DNA of 64,000 nt from JABDIY01 sp963803875 (GTDB lineage Bacteria > Actinomycetota > Acidimicrobiia > Acidimicrobiales > SZUA-35). This document shows, piece by piece, positions 36,316-45,521 of this stretch; within the stretch, counting starts at the first letter, position 1, and the number at the start of each line of letters is the position of its first letter. The notes under the pieces were generated by a model that ran no database searches, had not been told where the DNA came from, and saw only the letters and a list, made by a program, of their open reading frames with translations. The position numbers and the translations under genes were made by a program. The DNA lies in the NCBI GenBank assembly GCA_963803875.1, contig CAWDOA010000015.1, positions 42,646 to 106,645 on the forward strand, given 5' to 3'.

Positions 36316-38015
36316 GCGCGATCGATGCCGATCCGGTCTGTGGAGTGGGTGAACTCCACCCCCGGGTCGCTCTTCGCGATCCCTCCGTGGTCATGCGGCT
36401 CGACCGGATGGGAAGCTTCTTTCCCACTCGACTCAGTTTCATGAGGGCCCTGCTCAGGGATCTGTCGGCGTCTCAGGCTCATTGTCGTCGCACGGTCTTT
36501 GACCTCGACGGCCTCGGCTTCGGCCGTGCGGTCTACACCGTCGATGTTGATGGCCGCTCGTACAGTCTGTGCTGCTTCTCCACTCCGCTCGATCCCTCCC
36601 GGCGAACCGACCGCGTGATCGCCGAGGCGTGGGACAGCAGTTTCGTGCTCTATGACGGCGTTCCTTCGGAGTCCGAGGTGGATCGGCTGTCAGCTGCGGC
36701 CCCGCGTCAGGAGGCTGCCCGCTATGCCGTCACCGATCTGGTGCTGAGCAGAGCCAACCGCTCGGTCCGGTTGTTCGATCATGTTGTGGAGCGCCTGGCC
36801 GCGGGCCTTCAACCCGATGCCGATCAGATCGGTTCGATCGGCTATCTCATGCGTACGACCGCGGTCTACGGCAATGGCAAGTTCGGCATCGCCGATCGCC
36901 ACCTGATTCAAGATCGACCCGTCGTCGGCGGAGCGTTCAGGGCCGAGATGCTGGCGGTCTGGTTGATCCGGGCGTTCACCCACGACCTGGTGGAGCATGT
37001 AGCCAGCCGTCGATCTCCAGACAGCGCGGTTCGTATGGACCCCGAATTGAAACGCCACCTCGGAATCGGAAACGCCACCGGTTTGGGAATGGCCCCTTTC
37101 CTGGTGAGCCATCCCGAACTCCTCAACAACTGGATGCTGGCCCGCGAGACGGCGCTGGCTCGGGTGCGAGCTGTGCGGCTGGCCGAGCGGTCCGAGGTCG
37201 AACGATTCCGACAACTGCTGGACCGGGCGGCGACGCACGTAGGCCAGTGGAACGTCGCCGACGTTCGCCAGCAACAACGGATTTCGGTGCTGCGCTCCGA
37301 CCTGGCAGAAGTTGGGGAGCTCGTGGCCGGTCCGTTCTTGACCGCCGGCGAACCGTGGGATCGATTGATGGCGGTGGCGGATCGATGGTCGCTCGAGTGT
37401 GTGGAGCTGCTCGTATCGGCCCTGCTGGAGACCTATCCCCACCTTGTCGACGGGCTCGCCGATTGCATGACTGCGTCAGAGGGTCGACGGATCGATTCTG
37501 CGATGCGGGTGGGAGAACTGGCACACCTCATCGAGTCACGGTGGGCGTGGGCTACCGAGCTCGATTATCAGGATCCGGCCAACTCTCGGCTGTTCTGGTA
37601 CACGTCGGAGGACAAACTCGAGCCTCGACTCGGCGATCGGTTCGCTGACGATGGTGCAGAGCTGGAACGACCGCTCGATGTCGCCCGCCGAGTGGCAGCG
37701 TTGGCGGCCGATCTGCATCGGGTTGAGGCTGACGACACGGTCGCCGCCTTTCTTTCGGCGTGGCCGACCCACCGGTTTGCAGTTCAGCGAGTCCAGACCG
37801 CAGACCGACACCCCTATGGCGAGATCCGGGACAATCTCATCGGGGCGGACTGCCTGCCGATCGACATGCTGCGGTGCAAGCTCTCATTCTTCGGGGCGTC
37901 CAAGTTCGACCCCAAGTCCGATTTGTGGACCAGGGTGACGTTGTTTCAGGGCGCGCCATTGTTTGGTGAACTCGACGCCCCCGACGTGGACGATTGGTGG
38001 CTTCCGGTGCTGTGA
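36312..38015 (+). CDS. Protein of unknown function, coupled to the dipeptidase
   Basis: 567 aa, GTG start overlapping the dipeptidase stop. No membrane segment. Recurrent landmarks are VAFRDPSVVMRLDRMGSF-like opening RVALRDPSVVMRLDRMGSFF, YLMRTTAVYGNGKFGIADR in the middle, GIGNATGLGMAPFLVSHPEL and a C-terminal GADCLPIDMLRCKLSFFGAS. Cysteines and Gly-rich loops hint at an enzyme, but I do not recognise a family. Its stop overlaps the DUF3726-like start by one base, so the three form a tight cassette. Confidence 0.7.
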   Translation: MSAIDADPVCGVGELHPRVALRDPSVVMRLDRMGSFFPTRLSFMRALLRDLSASQAHCRRTVFDLDGLGFGRAVYTVDVDGRSYSLCCFSTPLDPSRRTDRVIAEAWDSSFVLYDGVPSESEVDRLSAAAPRQEAARYAVTDLVLSRANRSVRLFDHVVERLAAGLQPDADQIGSIGYLMRTTAVYGNGKFGIADRHLIQDRPVVGGAFRAEMLAVWLIRAFTHDLVEHVASRRSPDSAVRMDPELKRHLGIGNATGLGMAPFLVSHPELLNNWMLARETALARVRAVRLAERSEVERFRQLLDRAATHVGQWNVADVRQQQRISVLRSDLAEVGELVAGPFLTAGEPWDRLMAVADRWSLECVELLVSALLETYPHLVDGLADCMTASEGRRIDSAMRVGELAHLIESRWAWATELDYQDPANSRLFWYTSEDKLEPRLGDRFADDGAELERPLDVARRVAALAADLHRVEADDTVAAFLSAWPTHRFAVQRVQTADRHPYGEIRDNLIGADCLPIDMLRCKLSFFGASKFDPKSDLWTRVTLFQGAPLFGELDAPDVDDWWLPVL

Positions 38016-38524
38016 TGCTGCTGTCGATGAACGAAGTTGAAACGATCGTGACCAAAGCGGCTCAGGGTCGCGATCTCGATTTCGGAATCGCAGTCGAGAT
38101 CGGGGCGGCGGCACGGTGGTTGTGTGCCCGTGGCTTCGACGGAATCACTGAGGCCGTACGTGTGCTCTCTGTCGCCGGCGACTCCGACATCGCAGTGAAC
38201 CGGCTCGGTCTGCCCGCAGTCGATCTCGCGGCGGCCAATGCGCTGTCAGTGCAGACAACCGACTGCAGCTCACCGCTCATGCTGCGGGCGCTCGCCGCAC
38301 GGGTCGATTGCGGTGTCTACTTCGACCCATCGGCCGATGACGGTGAAGGAGCATGGATCGTGGATCCTCACGGCGGCACTGAAGACATCGCCCCCACCGA
38401 ATCGACCGCACCGGCGCCGCCGGCGTGGGAACAGATATCCAAATGGGCAGCCCTCACGTATGTACCCAGTTCAGCTCATTCCCGTTGCACCGGTGCGGGT
38501 GCTGGGCTCACAGACAGTGATTGA
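38015..38524 (+). CDS. DUF3726-like protein
   Basis: 169 aa. The opening LLSMNEVETIVTKAAQGRDL then FGIAVEIGAAARWLCARGFD matches the DUF3726 pattern (Asn-Glu-Ile-Glu, then an Ala-rich helix and Trp-Leu). Ala-rich, with a Pro/Ala linker before ISKWAALTYVP. Coupled to the 567-aa gene by a TGATG overlap. Function unknown; membership is from memory of the family. Confidence 0.55.
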   Translation: MLLSMNEVETIVTKAAQGRDLDFGIAVEIGAAARWLCARGFDGITEAVRVLSVAGDSDIAVNRLGLPAVDLAAANALSVQTTDCSSPLMLRALAARVDCGVYFDPSADDGEGAWIVDPHGGTEDIAPTESTAPAPPAWEQISKWAALTYVPSSAHSRCTGAGAGLTDSD

Positions 38525-38534
38525 TCGAGTCAGT

Positions 38535-38550
38535 GGTCTAGCGTTAGACC
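38535..38550. promoter_or_regulatory. Inverted repeat GGTCTA-GCGT-TAGACC just before a start codon
   Basis: Perfect 6-bp arms with a 4-base spacer, 1 nt before the ATG at 38552. May be an operator or a start-occluding hairpin. Confidence 0.45.
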
Positions 38551-38551
38551 A

Positions 38552-38929
38552 ATGACCGATCGATTCTTTCCCTACGACATCGACAACCGCTGGTACCTGA
38601 TGCTCAAGGCCCTGGGCATAGGTGCTGAGGACGGCGTTACGGTCACCGATGATGAGCTGATAGCAACATTCGGCCGGGTGCGGGTTCGAACCCCGCTCTC
38701 CAACGTGCACCACGGCCAGATCACTGGCCCGCATCGGTGGTACACCGCAGTCGGGTTGCGGCTCAGCTTCGCCGACACGGGGTTGACCTTTGGCACCAAT
38801 CATCGGCGAGGGGTGTGCATCGAGTTCGTGGAGCGCATCCCGAAGGTGATCGGATTCAAGGATCATGAGGCACTCTGGGTCAGCGTCGCCGACCCCGAAG
38901 GCCTGGCCGCGCTCCTGCCGAAGGGGTGA
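38552..38929 (+). CDS. Conserved-looking hypothetical protein
   Basis: 125 aa, soluble. TDRFFPYDIDNRWYLMLKAL and GPHRWYTAVGLRLSFADTGL suggest a compact beta-rich domain. No certain family. Preceded by a perfect inverted repeat and followed by FolD. Confidence 0.62.
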   Translation: MTDRFFPYDIDNRWYLMLKALGIGAEDGVTVTDDELIATFGRVRVRTPLSNVHHGQITGPHRWYTAVGLRLSFADTGLTFGTNHRRGVCIEFVERIPKVIGFKDHEALWVSVADPEGLAALLPKG

Positions 38930-39067
38930 AACGCGCCGCGGCCTGCGCCGCGATGCACAGATGGCTGTTTCCCAGTCGTGCTGTGGGATGGGCGTTGTCA
39001 GCCGACGTTCGTGCCTAGGGTGTTGCCTGGCACTTTGCGTGCTGAACCCCGATCACAGGAGAACACG

Positions 39068-39940
39068 TTGGGAACTGTCGAGCACACTGCGGGCGGAGCA
39101 ATCCTCATCGACGGAAAGCTGGTGCGTGACGAACTGATCGCTCAACTGGCCGAGAAGGTGGCCGCCGAAGGATCGCCCGAGATCACCTTGGCAACTGTGC
39201 TGGTCGGAGACGACAAGCCGTCGCGGGTCTATGTCGGCTCCAAACGCAAAAAGGCGGTCGAGGCCGGGTTGCAGAGCCAACACGTGGAGCTGGGCGCTGA
39301 CGCCACCCAAGCCGAGGTCGAGGCAGCTGTCGCCGAGCTGGTGCACGATCGGTCGGTTCATGGGATTCTCGTTCAGCTGCCGCTGCCCGACGGCCTCGAC
39401 GCCGAAGCCGTGCTCAACCTGATCCCGCCGGAAAAGGACGTTGATGGGCTCACCGAGCGTTCGATGGGACGGCTGGTCCGGGGCAAGCCGGGGCACGTTC
39501 CCTGCACCCCCCTCGGGGTCATGCGGTTGCTCGAGCGCTACAACATCAACACCTCTGGAGCCAAGGCGGTCGTCGTCGGCCGATCGACTCTTGTTGGACT
39601 ACCCCAGGTTCTGCTGTTGGGCCGCAAGGGCTGCGACGCAACGGTGACGCTGGCTCACAGCCGCACCAAAGATCTCGTGTCGGTCTGCCGGGAAGCCGAC
39701 ATCATCGTCGCGGCGGTCGGAATGGCGAGGCTGATCACCGCCGATCACGTGAAGCCCGGAGCGACCGTCCTCGATGTTGGGATAAGCCGCACCGAAGCCG
39801 GCATCGTGGGCGACGTCGATTTCGACGCCGTACAGGAAGTCGCGGGAGCGATCACTCCGATGCCCGGCGGCACCGGACCCATGACCATCGCCTGTCTGAT
39901 GCAGAACACCTACGCCGCCTACAAGATGATCAGCGGCTGA
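39068..39940 (+). CDS. folD: Bifunctional methylene-THF dehydrogenase / methenyl-THF cyclohydrolase
   Basis: 290 aa, normal for FolD. Active-site tyrosine/lysine in SRVYVGSKRKKAVEAG, substrate loop QLPLPDGLD, PPEKDVDGLTE, NADP loop GRSTLVGLP (usual form GRSNIVGKP) and the end PMPGGTGPMTIACLMQNTY. TTG 39068 is taken as start because of GGAG 8 nt upstream and the family length. Converts 5,10-methylene-THF to 10-formyl-THF and precedes the DMGDH-like gene by 21 nt. Confidence 0.93.
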   Translation: MGTVEHTAGGAILIDGKLVRDELIAQLAEKVAAEGSPEITLATVLVGDDKPSRVYVGSKRKKAVEAGLQSQHVELGADATQAEVEAAVAELVHDRSVHGILVQLPLPDGLDAEAVLNLIPPEKDVDGLTERSMGRLVRGKPGHVPCTPLGVMRLLERYNINTSGAKAVVVGRSTLVGLPQVLLLGRKGCDATVTLAHSRTKDLVSVCREADIIVAAVGMARLITADHVKPGATVLDVGISRTEAGIVGDVDFDAVQEVAGAITPMPGGTGPMTIACLMQNTYAAYKMISG

Positions 39941-39961
39941 CAAACCGGGTCGGATAGCCAC

Positions 39962-42434
39962 ATGAAGACTCAGGCGCAGGTTGTTGTCATCGGCGGGGGA
40001 GTGGTTGGCGCATCAATTCTCTACCACCTGACCAAGGCCGGCTGGACCGATGTGGTTCTGCTCGAACGAGCCGAACTCACCCACGGATCCACGTGGCATT
40101 CCGCCGGCGGTATGCACACCCTCAACGGCGATCCCAACGTTGCCAAACTCCAGCAGTACACGATCGAGCTCTACAGGGAGATCGAGGAGGTCTCGGGGCA
40201 GGACTGTGGCATTCACATCACCGGTGGAGTGATGTTGGCCGACACGCCAGAGCGGGTGGACTGGCTGAAGATGAGCCATGCGCGGGGCCGCTACCTGGGA
40301 ATGGAAACCGAACTGATCAGCGTGGCCGAGGCCAAGCAGCTTCTTCCGATCATGGAGGAGAAGTACTTCGTGGGGGCCATGTACGACGCTCACGAAGGGC
40401 ATGTGGATCCCACCGGGGTCACCAACGCCTATGCCACCGCCGCTCGCCGGGCCGGTGCGGAGATCTATCGGTACTCCTGGGCCCATCGCATCGAGCGGGC
40501 AGCCGATGGCGGCTGGATCGTTCACGTTGGCAGAACCGCGATGGGCGACCCGGCCACGATCACCGAGGAGCTGGGCCCCATTCACTGTGAGCATGTGGTG
40601 AACGCCGGCGGCCTCTGGGCCCGAGAGGTCGGGCGGATGGTCGGTCTCGAACTCCCCGTTCTGGCGATGGAACACATGTATCTCCTCACCGAGGACATAC
40701 CTGAGATAGCCGAGTACAACGCTGCCAAGGGTGAGATGCTCCACGCCATCGACTTCGGCGGCGAGATCTACATGCGGCAGGAAGCCGGCGGCCTGCTGTT
40801 GGGCACCTATGAAAAGCACGGCAAACCGTGGAGTCCCAAGACGACACCCTGGGATTTCGGAGCTCGTCTCCTGCCACCCGATCTCGAGCGGATCGCCGAC
40901 TCGCTCGACATCGGTTTCCAACACTTCCCGGTTTTCGCAGAGGCAGGTATCAAGACCGTCATCAACGGACCGTTTACATTCACCCCCGACGGCAACCCAC
41001 TGCTCGGCCCGATGCGTGGCCTCCCCGGCTACTGGAATGCCTGCGCTGTCATGGCCGGGCTCAGCCAGGGCGGCGGGGTCGGACTTGCTCTCGCCAACTG
41101 GATGACCGAGGGCGATCCCGGCTTCGACATCTGGGCAATGGATGTAGCCCGGTTCGGCGACTTCGCCACGCTGTCCTACACCAACACCAAGGTGCGGGAG
41201 AACTATGGTCGCCGTTTCCGTATCACCTTTCCGAACGAACATCTCCAAGGTGGGCGGCCTCTTCAGACCTCGCCCATCCATGACCGGCTCGAGGATCACA
41301 ACGCCGTGTGGGGCTCCTCGTTCGGTCTCGAGACCGCCCTGTGGTTCCAAGATGAAGGCAAGGACCCGGTGGAAGCCATCACCTTCAGGCGGTCCAACGC
41401 CTGGGACGCGGTGAGAGCTGAGGTTGCAGCGGTGCGAAACGGGGTCGGTCTCTATGAGACGACCGGGTTTGCCAAGTATCGAGTGAGCGGGCCGTCGGCT
41501 CGATCCTGGCTCGACTCCATGCTGGCGAACACGATGCCGGCGCTCGGCCGGATCGTGCTCACCCCGATGCTCAACGCGGCAGGCAAGCTGATCGGCGACT
41601 TCACTGTCTCCTGCCTCGGCACCGCCGACGGCGAAGAGTTCTTCATCTTCGGGTCGGGCGCGGCTGAGCGGTATCACCAACGCTGGTTCGAGAGCCACCT
41701 TCCCGCCGACGACTCGGTGTCGTTTGAAACCCTCGGGTTGCGATGGTGCGGGCTGTCGATCGCCGGCCCCAAGAGCCGTGACGTGCTCGGCTGCTCTGGT
41801 CGAGGAAGACGTGAGCGCCGAATCGTTCGGGTTCATGAGAACCCGGTGGATGGACGTGGGGCACGTGTCCTGCCTGGTTGGCAAGATCACCTTCACCGGC
41901 GATCTCGGGTTCGAGATCTGGATGCCGGCGGAGTATCAGCGGGTCGTGTTCGACCAGGTACTCGCAGCGGGTGAAGCCCATGGCATCCGGCTCTTCGGGG
42001 CACATGCCCTCAATTCGCTGCGGCTCGACAAGAACTTCGGTACGTGGGCGCGCGAGTTCCGGCCCATCTACGGGCCATACGAGGCGGGCCTCGGAACGTT
42101 CGTGAAGCTCGGAAAAGACTTTGTCGGCCGTGATGCAGCTGCGGCAGAGAAAGACCGTGGACCTGAACGGCGGCTCCTGAGCTTCGTGATCGATGCTCAA
42201 GATGCTGATGTCATCGGTGACGAACCGATATGGCACGACGGTGAGGTTGTCGGTTGGGTGACCAGCGGTGGCTACGCACATCACAGCCGCTCCTCAGTAG
42301 CTCTGGGATATGTGCCGGCGACCCTCGAGGGCTCCGGTGGCAGGTTCGAAATCGAGGTGCTCGGTGTGCGCCGCCCGGCCGAGCAACTCGGACAAGCGCT
42401 GTTCGATCCCGCCGGTGAACGGATGCGTTCCTGA
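39962..42434 (+). CDS. Dimethylglycine/sarcosine dehydrogenase-like FAD + GcvT protein, probable frameshift
   Basis: ~824 aa after repair. The N-terminal DAO/FAD domain has VVIGGGVVGASILYHL and ELTHGSTWHSAGGMH (the family's flavin-linking region), and the C-terminal half is an aminomethyltransferase (GcvT) domain (GLSIAGPKSRDVL, AALVEEDVSAESFGFM, VGKITFTGDLGFEIWMP). The frame breaks at the GG at 41789-41790; dropping one G joins SRDVL to AALVEED. Demethylates N-methylglycines with THF as methylene acceptor, feeding FolD just upstream. Confidence 0.87.
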
Positions 42435-42487
42435 CGCCCCGGTTGGGTGCGGTCGGGTCGGGTGGCCCTCGCCCCTATCGTTGACCC

Positions 42488-43528
42488 ATGACCGATCGTC
42501 CGACACGGTTGACCCAGTTCAGTCACGGCGCCGGTTGAAGCTGCAAACTCGCACCGAGCGAGTTGGCTCACGTTGTGAGCCAGTTGACACCCACGCCGCA
42601 CCCCGATCTTCTTGTCGGGCCGACGTCCGGCGACGATGCCGCTGTTTGGCGGCTGTCGGAGGATCGCGCCATCGTGGCGACCGCCGATTTCATCACCCCG
42701 GTCGTCGACGATGCCCGCACCTGGGGCAGGGTGGCCGCAGCGAATGCCGTGAGCGATGTCTACGCCATGGGTGGTACACCGTTGTTCGCTCTCAATCTTG
42801 TCTGCTGGAACGTGGACGTGTTGCCGTCGTCACTTCTGGGAGAAGTACTGGAGGGCGGAAGTGAGATCGCACTCGAAGCAGGTTTCGTGATAGCGGGCGG
42901 ACACACGGTTGACGACCCCGAACCCAAGTACGGAATGTCCGTCACGGGCGAGGTCGATCCCCGACAGATGTTCACCAACGCCGGTCTCGTGCCCGGCCAG
43001 GACCTTATTCTCACCAAACCGCTCGGCATAGGGATCATCACGACAGCCATCAAGGCTGATCGCGCCCCCCTCGACGTTGCCGGTGCAGCGGTGCTTTCGA
43101 TGACCCGGTTGAATGCGGCAGCCTCGAAGGCGGCGATGGACGCCGGCGCCACCGGTTGCACCGACGTCACCGGATTCGGGCTGTTCGGTCATCTCGGCCG
43201 CATGGCCAAGGAGTCCGGTGTCGCGGTCGATATCGATGTGGCAGCCGTTCCGTTCTTCGACGGGGCCAGAAGCCTGGCTGAAGATGGCTTCATCCCCGGG
43301 GGCACCAGACGAAACTGGGACTGGATCGGCCCCCAGGTCGAGACCGGCTCGCTGGACCAAACCACCATCCTGATGTTCGCCGACGCCCAGACCTCGGGAG
43401 GTTTGGTGTTCGGTGTGGACCCCGGTGAAACGGCAGCGGTTCAGCAACGGCTCACTTCAAGCGGAAATCATGCCAGCGTGATCGGACGAACCACCGAAGG
43501 GACCGCCGGTCTGCTCACCCTCCGTTAG
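42488..43528 (+). CDS. selD: Selenide, water dikinase (selenophosphate synthetase), itself a selenoprotein (Sec17)
   Basis: 346 aa with the in-frame TGA at 42536-42538 as Sec17. The start reads RLTQFSHGAG-U-SCKLAPSE, aligning with the SelD catalytic Cys/Sec motif (E. coli RLTQYSHGAGCGCK). The rest is standard: PDLLVGPTSGDDAAVW, AANAVSDVYAMGGTPLFAL, VIAGGHTVDDPEPKYG, TKPLGIGIITTA, DVTGFGLFGHL, DAQTSGGLVFGV. Starting after the TGA would remove the active site. A 7-bp hairpin lies just 3' of the TGA. Makes selenophosphate for Sec-tRNA; selA, selB and selC are not in the window. Confidence 0.95.
42546..42564 (+). promoter_or_regulatory. Candidate SECIS hairpin in selD
   Basis: AACTCGC-ACCGA-GCGAGTT gives a perfect 7-bp stem with a five-base loop. 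The stem starts 7 nt and the loop 14 nt after the TGA, slightly closer than the usual bacterial range. Confidence 0.5.
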
Positions 43529-44846
43529 TAACTGTGCGACGTCTAGCCTGTTTGGTGGAGGCTTGTTTGCGTTTGCGGCGACGCACCAGGAGCTGAGCCG
43601 CTACCGCAGAGCCCCGCGAGGGATACGGGATGAACTCGCCCTGTTTGTCCACCGGGAGCGCATCTTTGGCAGCGATCCGATATGCGAGGTAGCAAAACAG
43701 TACCCCGTGGGCCAGCGCCATCGACAGGAAGAACGCTTCGTTGCCGAAACCGCTTATGAAGGCGGCGGCAATGAACGGACCGGCGACCGCTCCGACACCA
43801 TTGGTAAGCACCAGTTGCCCGGCCGCTCCGACAATCTCATCGGTTGGGAGCCAGTCGTTGGTGTACGCAATACCCAGTGAGTACAGGGGGAACATCACCC
43901 CGCCCAACAGGAGCATGAGACCATAGGAGGCCGCTGTTCCCGGAGCGATCCCCAGGTGAAACAACGGAACCGCAACGCCGACCGCCGCCACCGCGAAGAT
44001 GACACCCCGTCGTGACACACGATCAGACAGTGCTCCGATCGGGAACTGGAAAACGACGCCGCCGACCATGGGCATGAGAATGAAGAGGCCGATGGCGCCG
44101 GGTGAGAGACCGGCGGCGCTGGCGTATACGGCTCCCATACCGAACAGCGCGCCATTGCCGATGCCGGACAGGAACGATGTCATCAGACCGGTGGGGACAA
44201 TGTGCCAGATCTTGCGAAGAGGAAAGGCCGGGTTGATTTGAACCGGTGGTGCGCTGGCGCCACTGAGCGCTATCGGCACGAGCGCCAGCGAAACCAGCAC
44301 GCTGGACACGATGAAGAGGTCGGGTCCAGCGGTGGCGCCGGTGTTGAGGAACAACTGTCCGGCGCCCACCCCGCCGATTGAAATGACCATGTACATCGCC
44401 AGTATCCGACCACGATTGGTGTTGGTGGCCATGTCGTTCAGCCAGCCTTCGACCACGACGTACAGTCCGGCGAAGCAGACTCCCGTGGCGAAGCGCATCA
44501 TTGCCCACGTGATTGGGTTGATCGCTAGTGCGTAGACCAAGACCGAGCTGGAAGCGATGCTCGCCAACGCCGAGAACACTCGAATGTGTCCGACATTCTG
44601 CAACGCCTTGTTGGCAACCCGAGTACCGAACAGAAAACCGACGAAGTAGAACGACATGACGATGCCGGTCACCGTCGTGCCGAAGCCTTCGGACTCGGCC
44701 CGAAGGCCTACCAGCGATGACTGCAGTCCATTGCCCATCATGAGGAACCCAAGCCCCAGGAAGAGCGCCCAGGTAGAACCCAGAATCGAGAAAAGGCTGT
44801 GCGATTTGGTCAACGAAAACCTGCTCGGAAAACGGAGGGAAACCAA
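43515..44846 (-). CDS. MFS transporter
   Basis: 443 aa with about 12 membrane segments. Helix/loop motifs: SFYFVGFLFGTRVANKALQN, ATGVCFAGLYVVVEGWLNDM, FPIGALSDRVSRRGVIFAVA. The sequence type is near the YcaD-like MFS group. Its 3' end overlaps selD's by 14 nt, convergent. A long structured inverted repeat lies ~70 nt upstream of its start. Substrate unknown. Confidence 0.82.
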   Translation of the reverse strand: MVSLRFPSRFSLTKSHSLFSILGSTWALFLGLGFLMMGNGLQSSLVGLRAESEGFGTTVTGIVMSFYFVGFLFGTRVANKALQNVGHIRVFSALASIASSSVLVYALAINPITWAMMRFATGVCFAGLYVVVEGWLNDMATNTNRGRILAMYMVISIGGVGAGQLFLNTGATAGPDLFIVSSVLVSLALVPIALSGASAPPVQINPAFPLRKIWHIVPTGLMTSFLSGIGNGALFGMGAVYASAAGLSPGAIGLFILMPMVGGVVFQFPIGALSDRVSRRGVIFAVAAVGVAVPLFHLGIAPGTAASYGLMLLLGGVMFPLYSLGIAYTNDWLPTDEIVGAAGQLVLTNGVGAVAGPFIAAAFISGFGNEAFFLSMALAHGVLFCYLAYRIAAKDALPVDKQGEFIPYPSRGSAVAAQLLVRRRKRKQASTKQARRRTVTNGG

Positions 44847-44917
44847 CTGGTTCGCAGAGTATGCACGCTCAAGGTGCTAGCCGGGGGGATGTAGTGAACC
44901 GTCTGGGGCGTAGTCAC

Positions 44918-45000
44918 CGCTCCGGAGCTGGATCGGCTTGACTCAGCGACGGGCGGCGCTTGCCGCCGAGTCGGGAATGCCGATCACAGACCCCGGAGCG
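44918..45000 (-). repeat. 83-nt imperfect inverted repeat upstream of the MFS gene
   Basis: Nested arms: CGCTCCGG (44918) with CCGGAGCG (44993), GATCGGC (44931) with GCCGATC (44979), ACTC (44941) with GAGT (44968), and GGCGGC (44952) with GCCGCC (44962) around GCTT. No tRNA T-loop is present. It occupies the 230-nt gap before the MFS start and could form a structured leader. Confidence 0.55.
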
Positions 45001-45076
45001 ATGTCGAACCATGTTGTAGCAGCTGGATCAGTTGATTGGCGACATCGGGCACCAAATGATCTCGCCCCCGAATGCC

Positions 45077-45451
45077 TCATGCACGGATCTCGCTGGCTGC
45101 GAGACCCGACAGTGAAACGTGGGGCACGAGATCTTCGGACAGGTGAACCCCGAGCCGAGGCTCACCGTCGCCATCCCAATCGGCCGGCCAACCAGCGATC
45201 ACAGCCCGTAGAGCAGATCGCGGCAGTTGAAGCCCTGCGAGCTCTTCGTCGGCTACCCCTTGCTGTCCCAGTCCGATAGCCATCTCAGCCCAGTCGGCAT
45301 CGACGGCAAAGGTATACCGTCCATCCGGACGGCGGACCTCTACCAGACACAGTTGTGTTCCAATGAGTTCCAGGAGGAGTTCGCTCAGCTGTGTACTCCC
45401 AGCACCCAACCCAAGCTGGGCCGTGGTGCAAAAATAGGCCCTTTCGATCAT
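45077..45451 (-). CDS. Hypothetical protein
   Basis: 124 aa, no membrane segment: IERAYFCTTAQLGLGAGSTQ, ELIGTQLCLVEVRRPDGRYT, WPADWDGDGEPRLGVHLSED. ATG 45451 is used; upstream in-frame sequence is low quality as protein. No family recognised. Sits between the MFS and MTHFR genes on the same strand. Confidence 0.5.
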   Translation of the reverse strand: MIERAYFCTTAQLGLGAGSTQLSELLLELIGTQLCLVEVRRPDGRYTFAVDADWAEMAIGLGQQGVADEELAGLQLPRSALRAVIAGWPADWDGDGEPRLGVHLSEDLVPHVSLSGLAASEIRA

Positions 45452-45521
45452 TGCCGCGCTATTCACGCTAAAAGTATGGCCCATAACGCACAACATGTTG
45501 AAACGGGCTGGCGCAGTGGAG

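Noticed and set aside
38690..38715. tRNA-like GGGTTCGAACCCC
   Set aside because: It lies within a coding frame (VRVRTPLSN) and no cloverleaf surrounds it.
40013..41896. 627-codon open frame antisense to the DMGDH-like gene
   Set aside because: Lacks protein-like composition or motifs; long antisense frames are expected in high-GC genes. Same for 9801-10937 opposite the IOR gene and 48539-49537 opposite acyl-CoA dehydrogenase.
44918..45000. tRNA-Sec or other tRNA
   Set aside because: No T-loop GTTCGA-type sequence, no anticodon arm in register and no CCA end on either strand.
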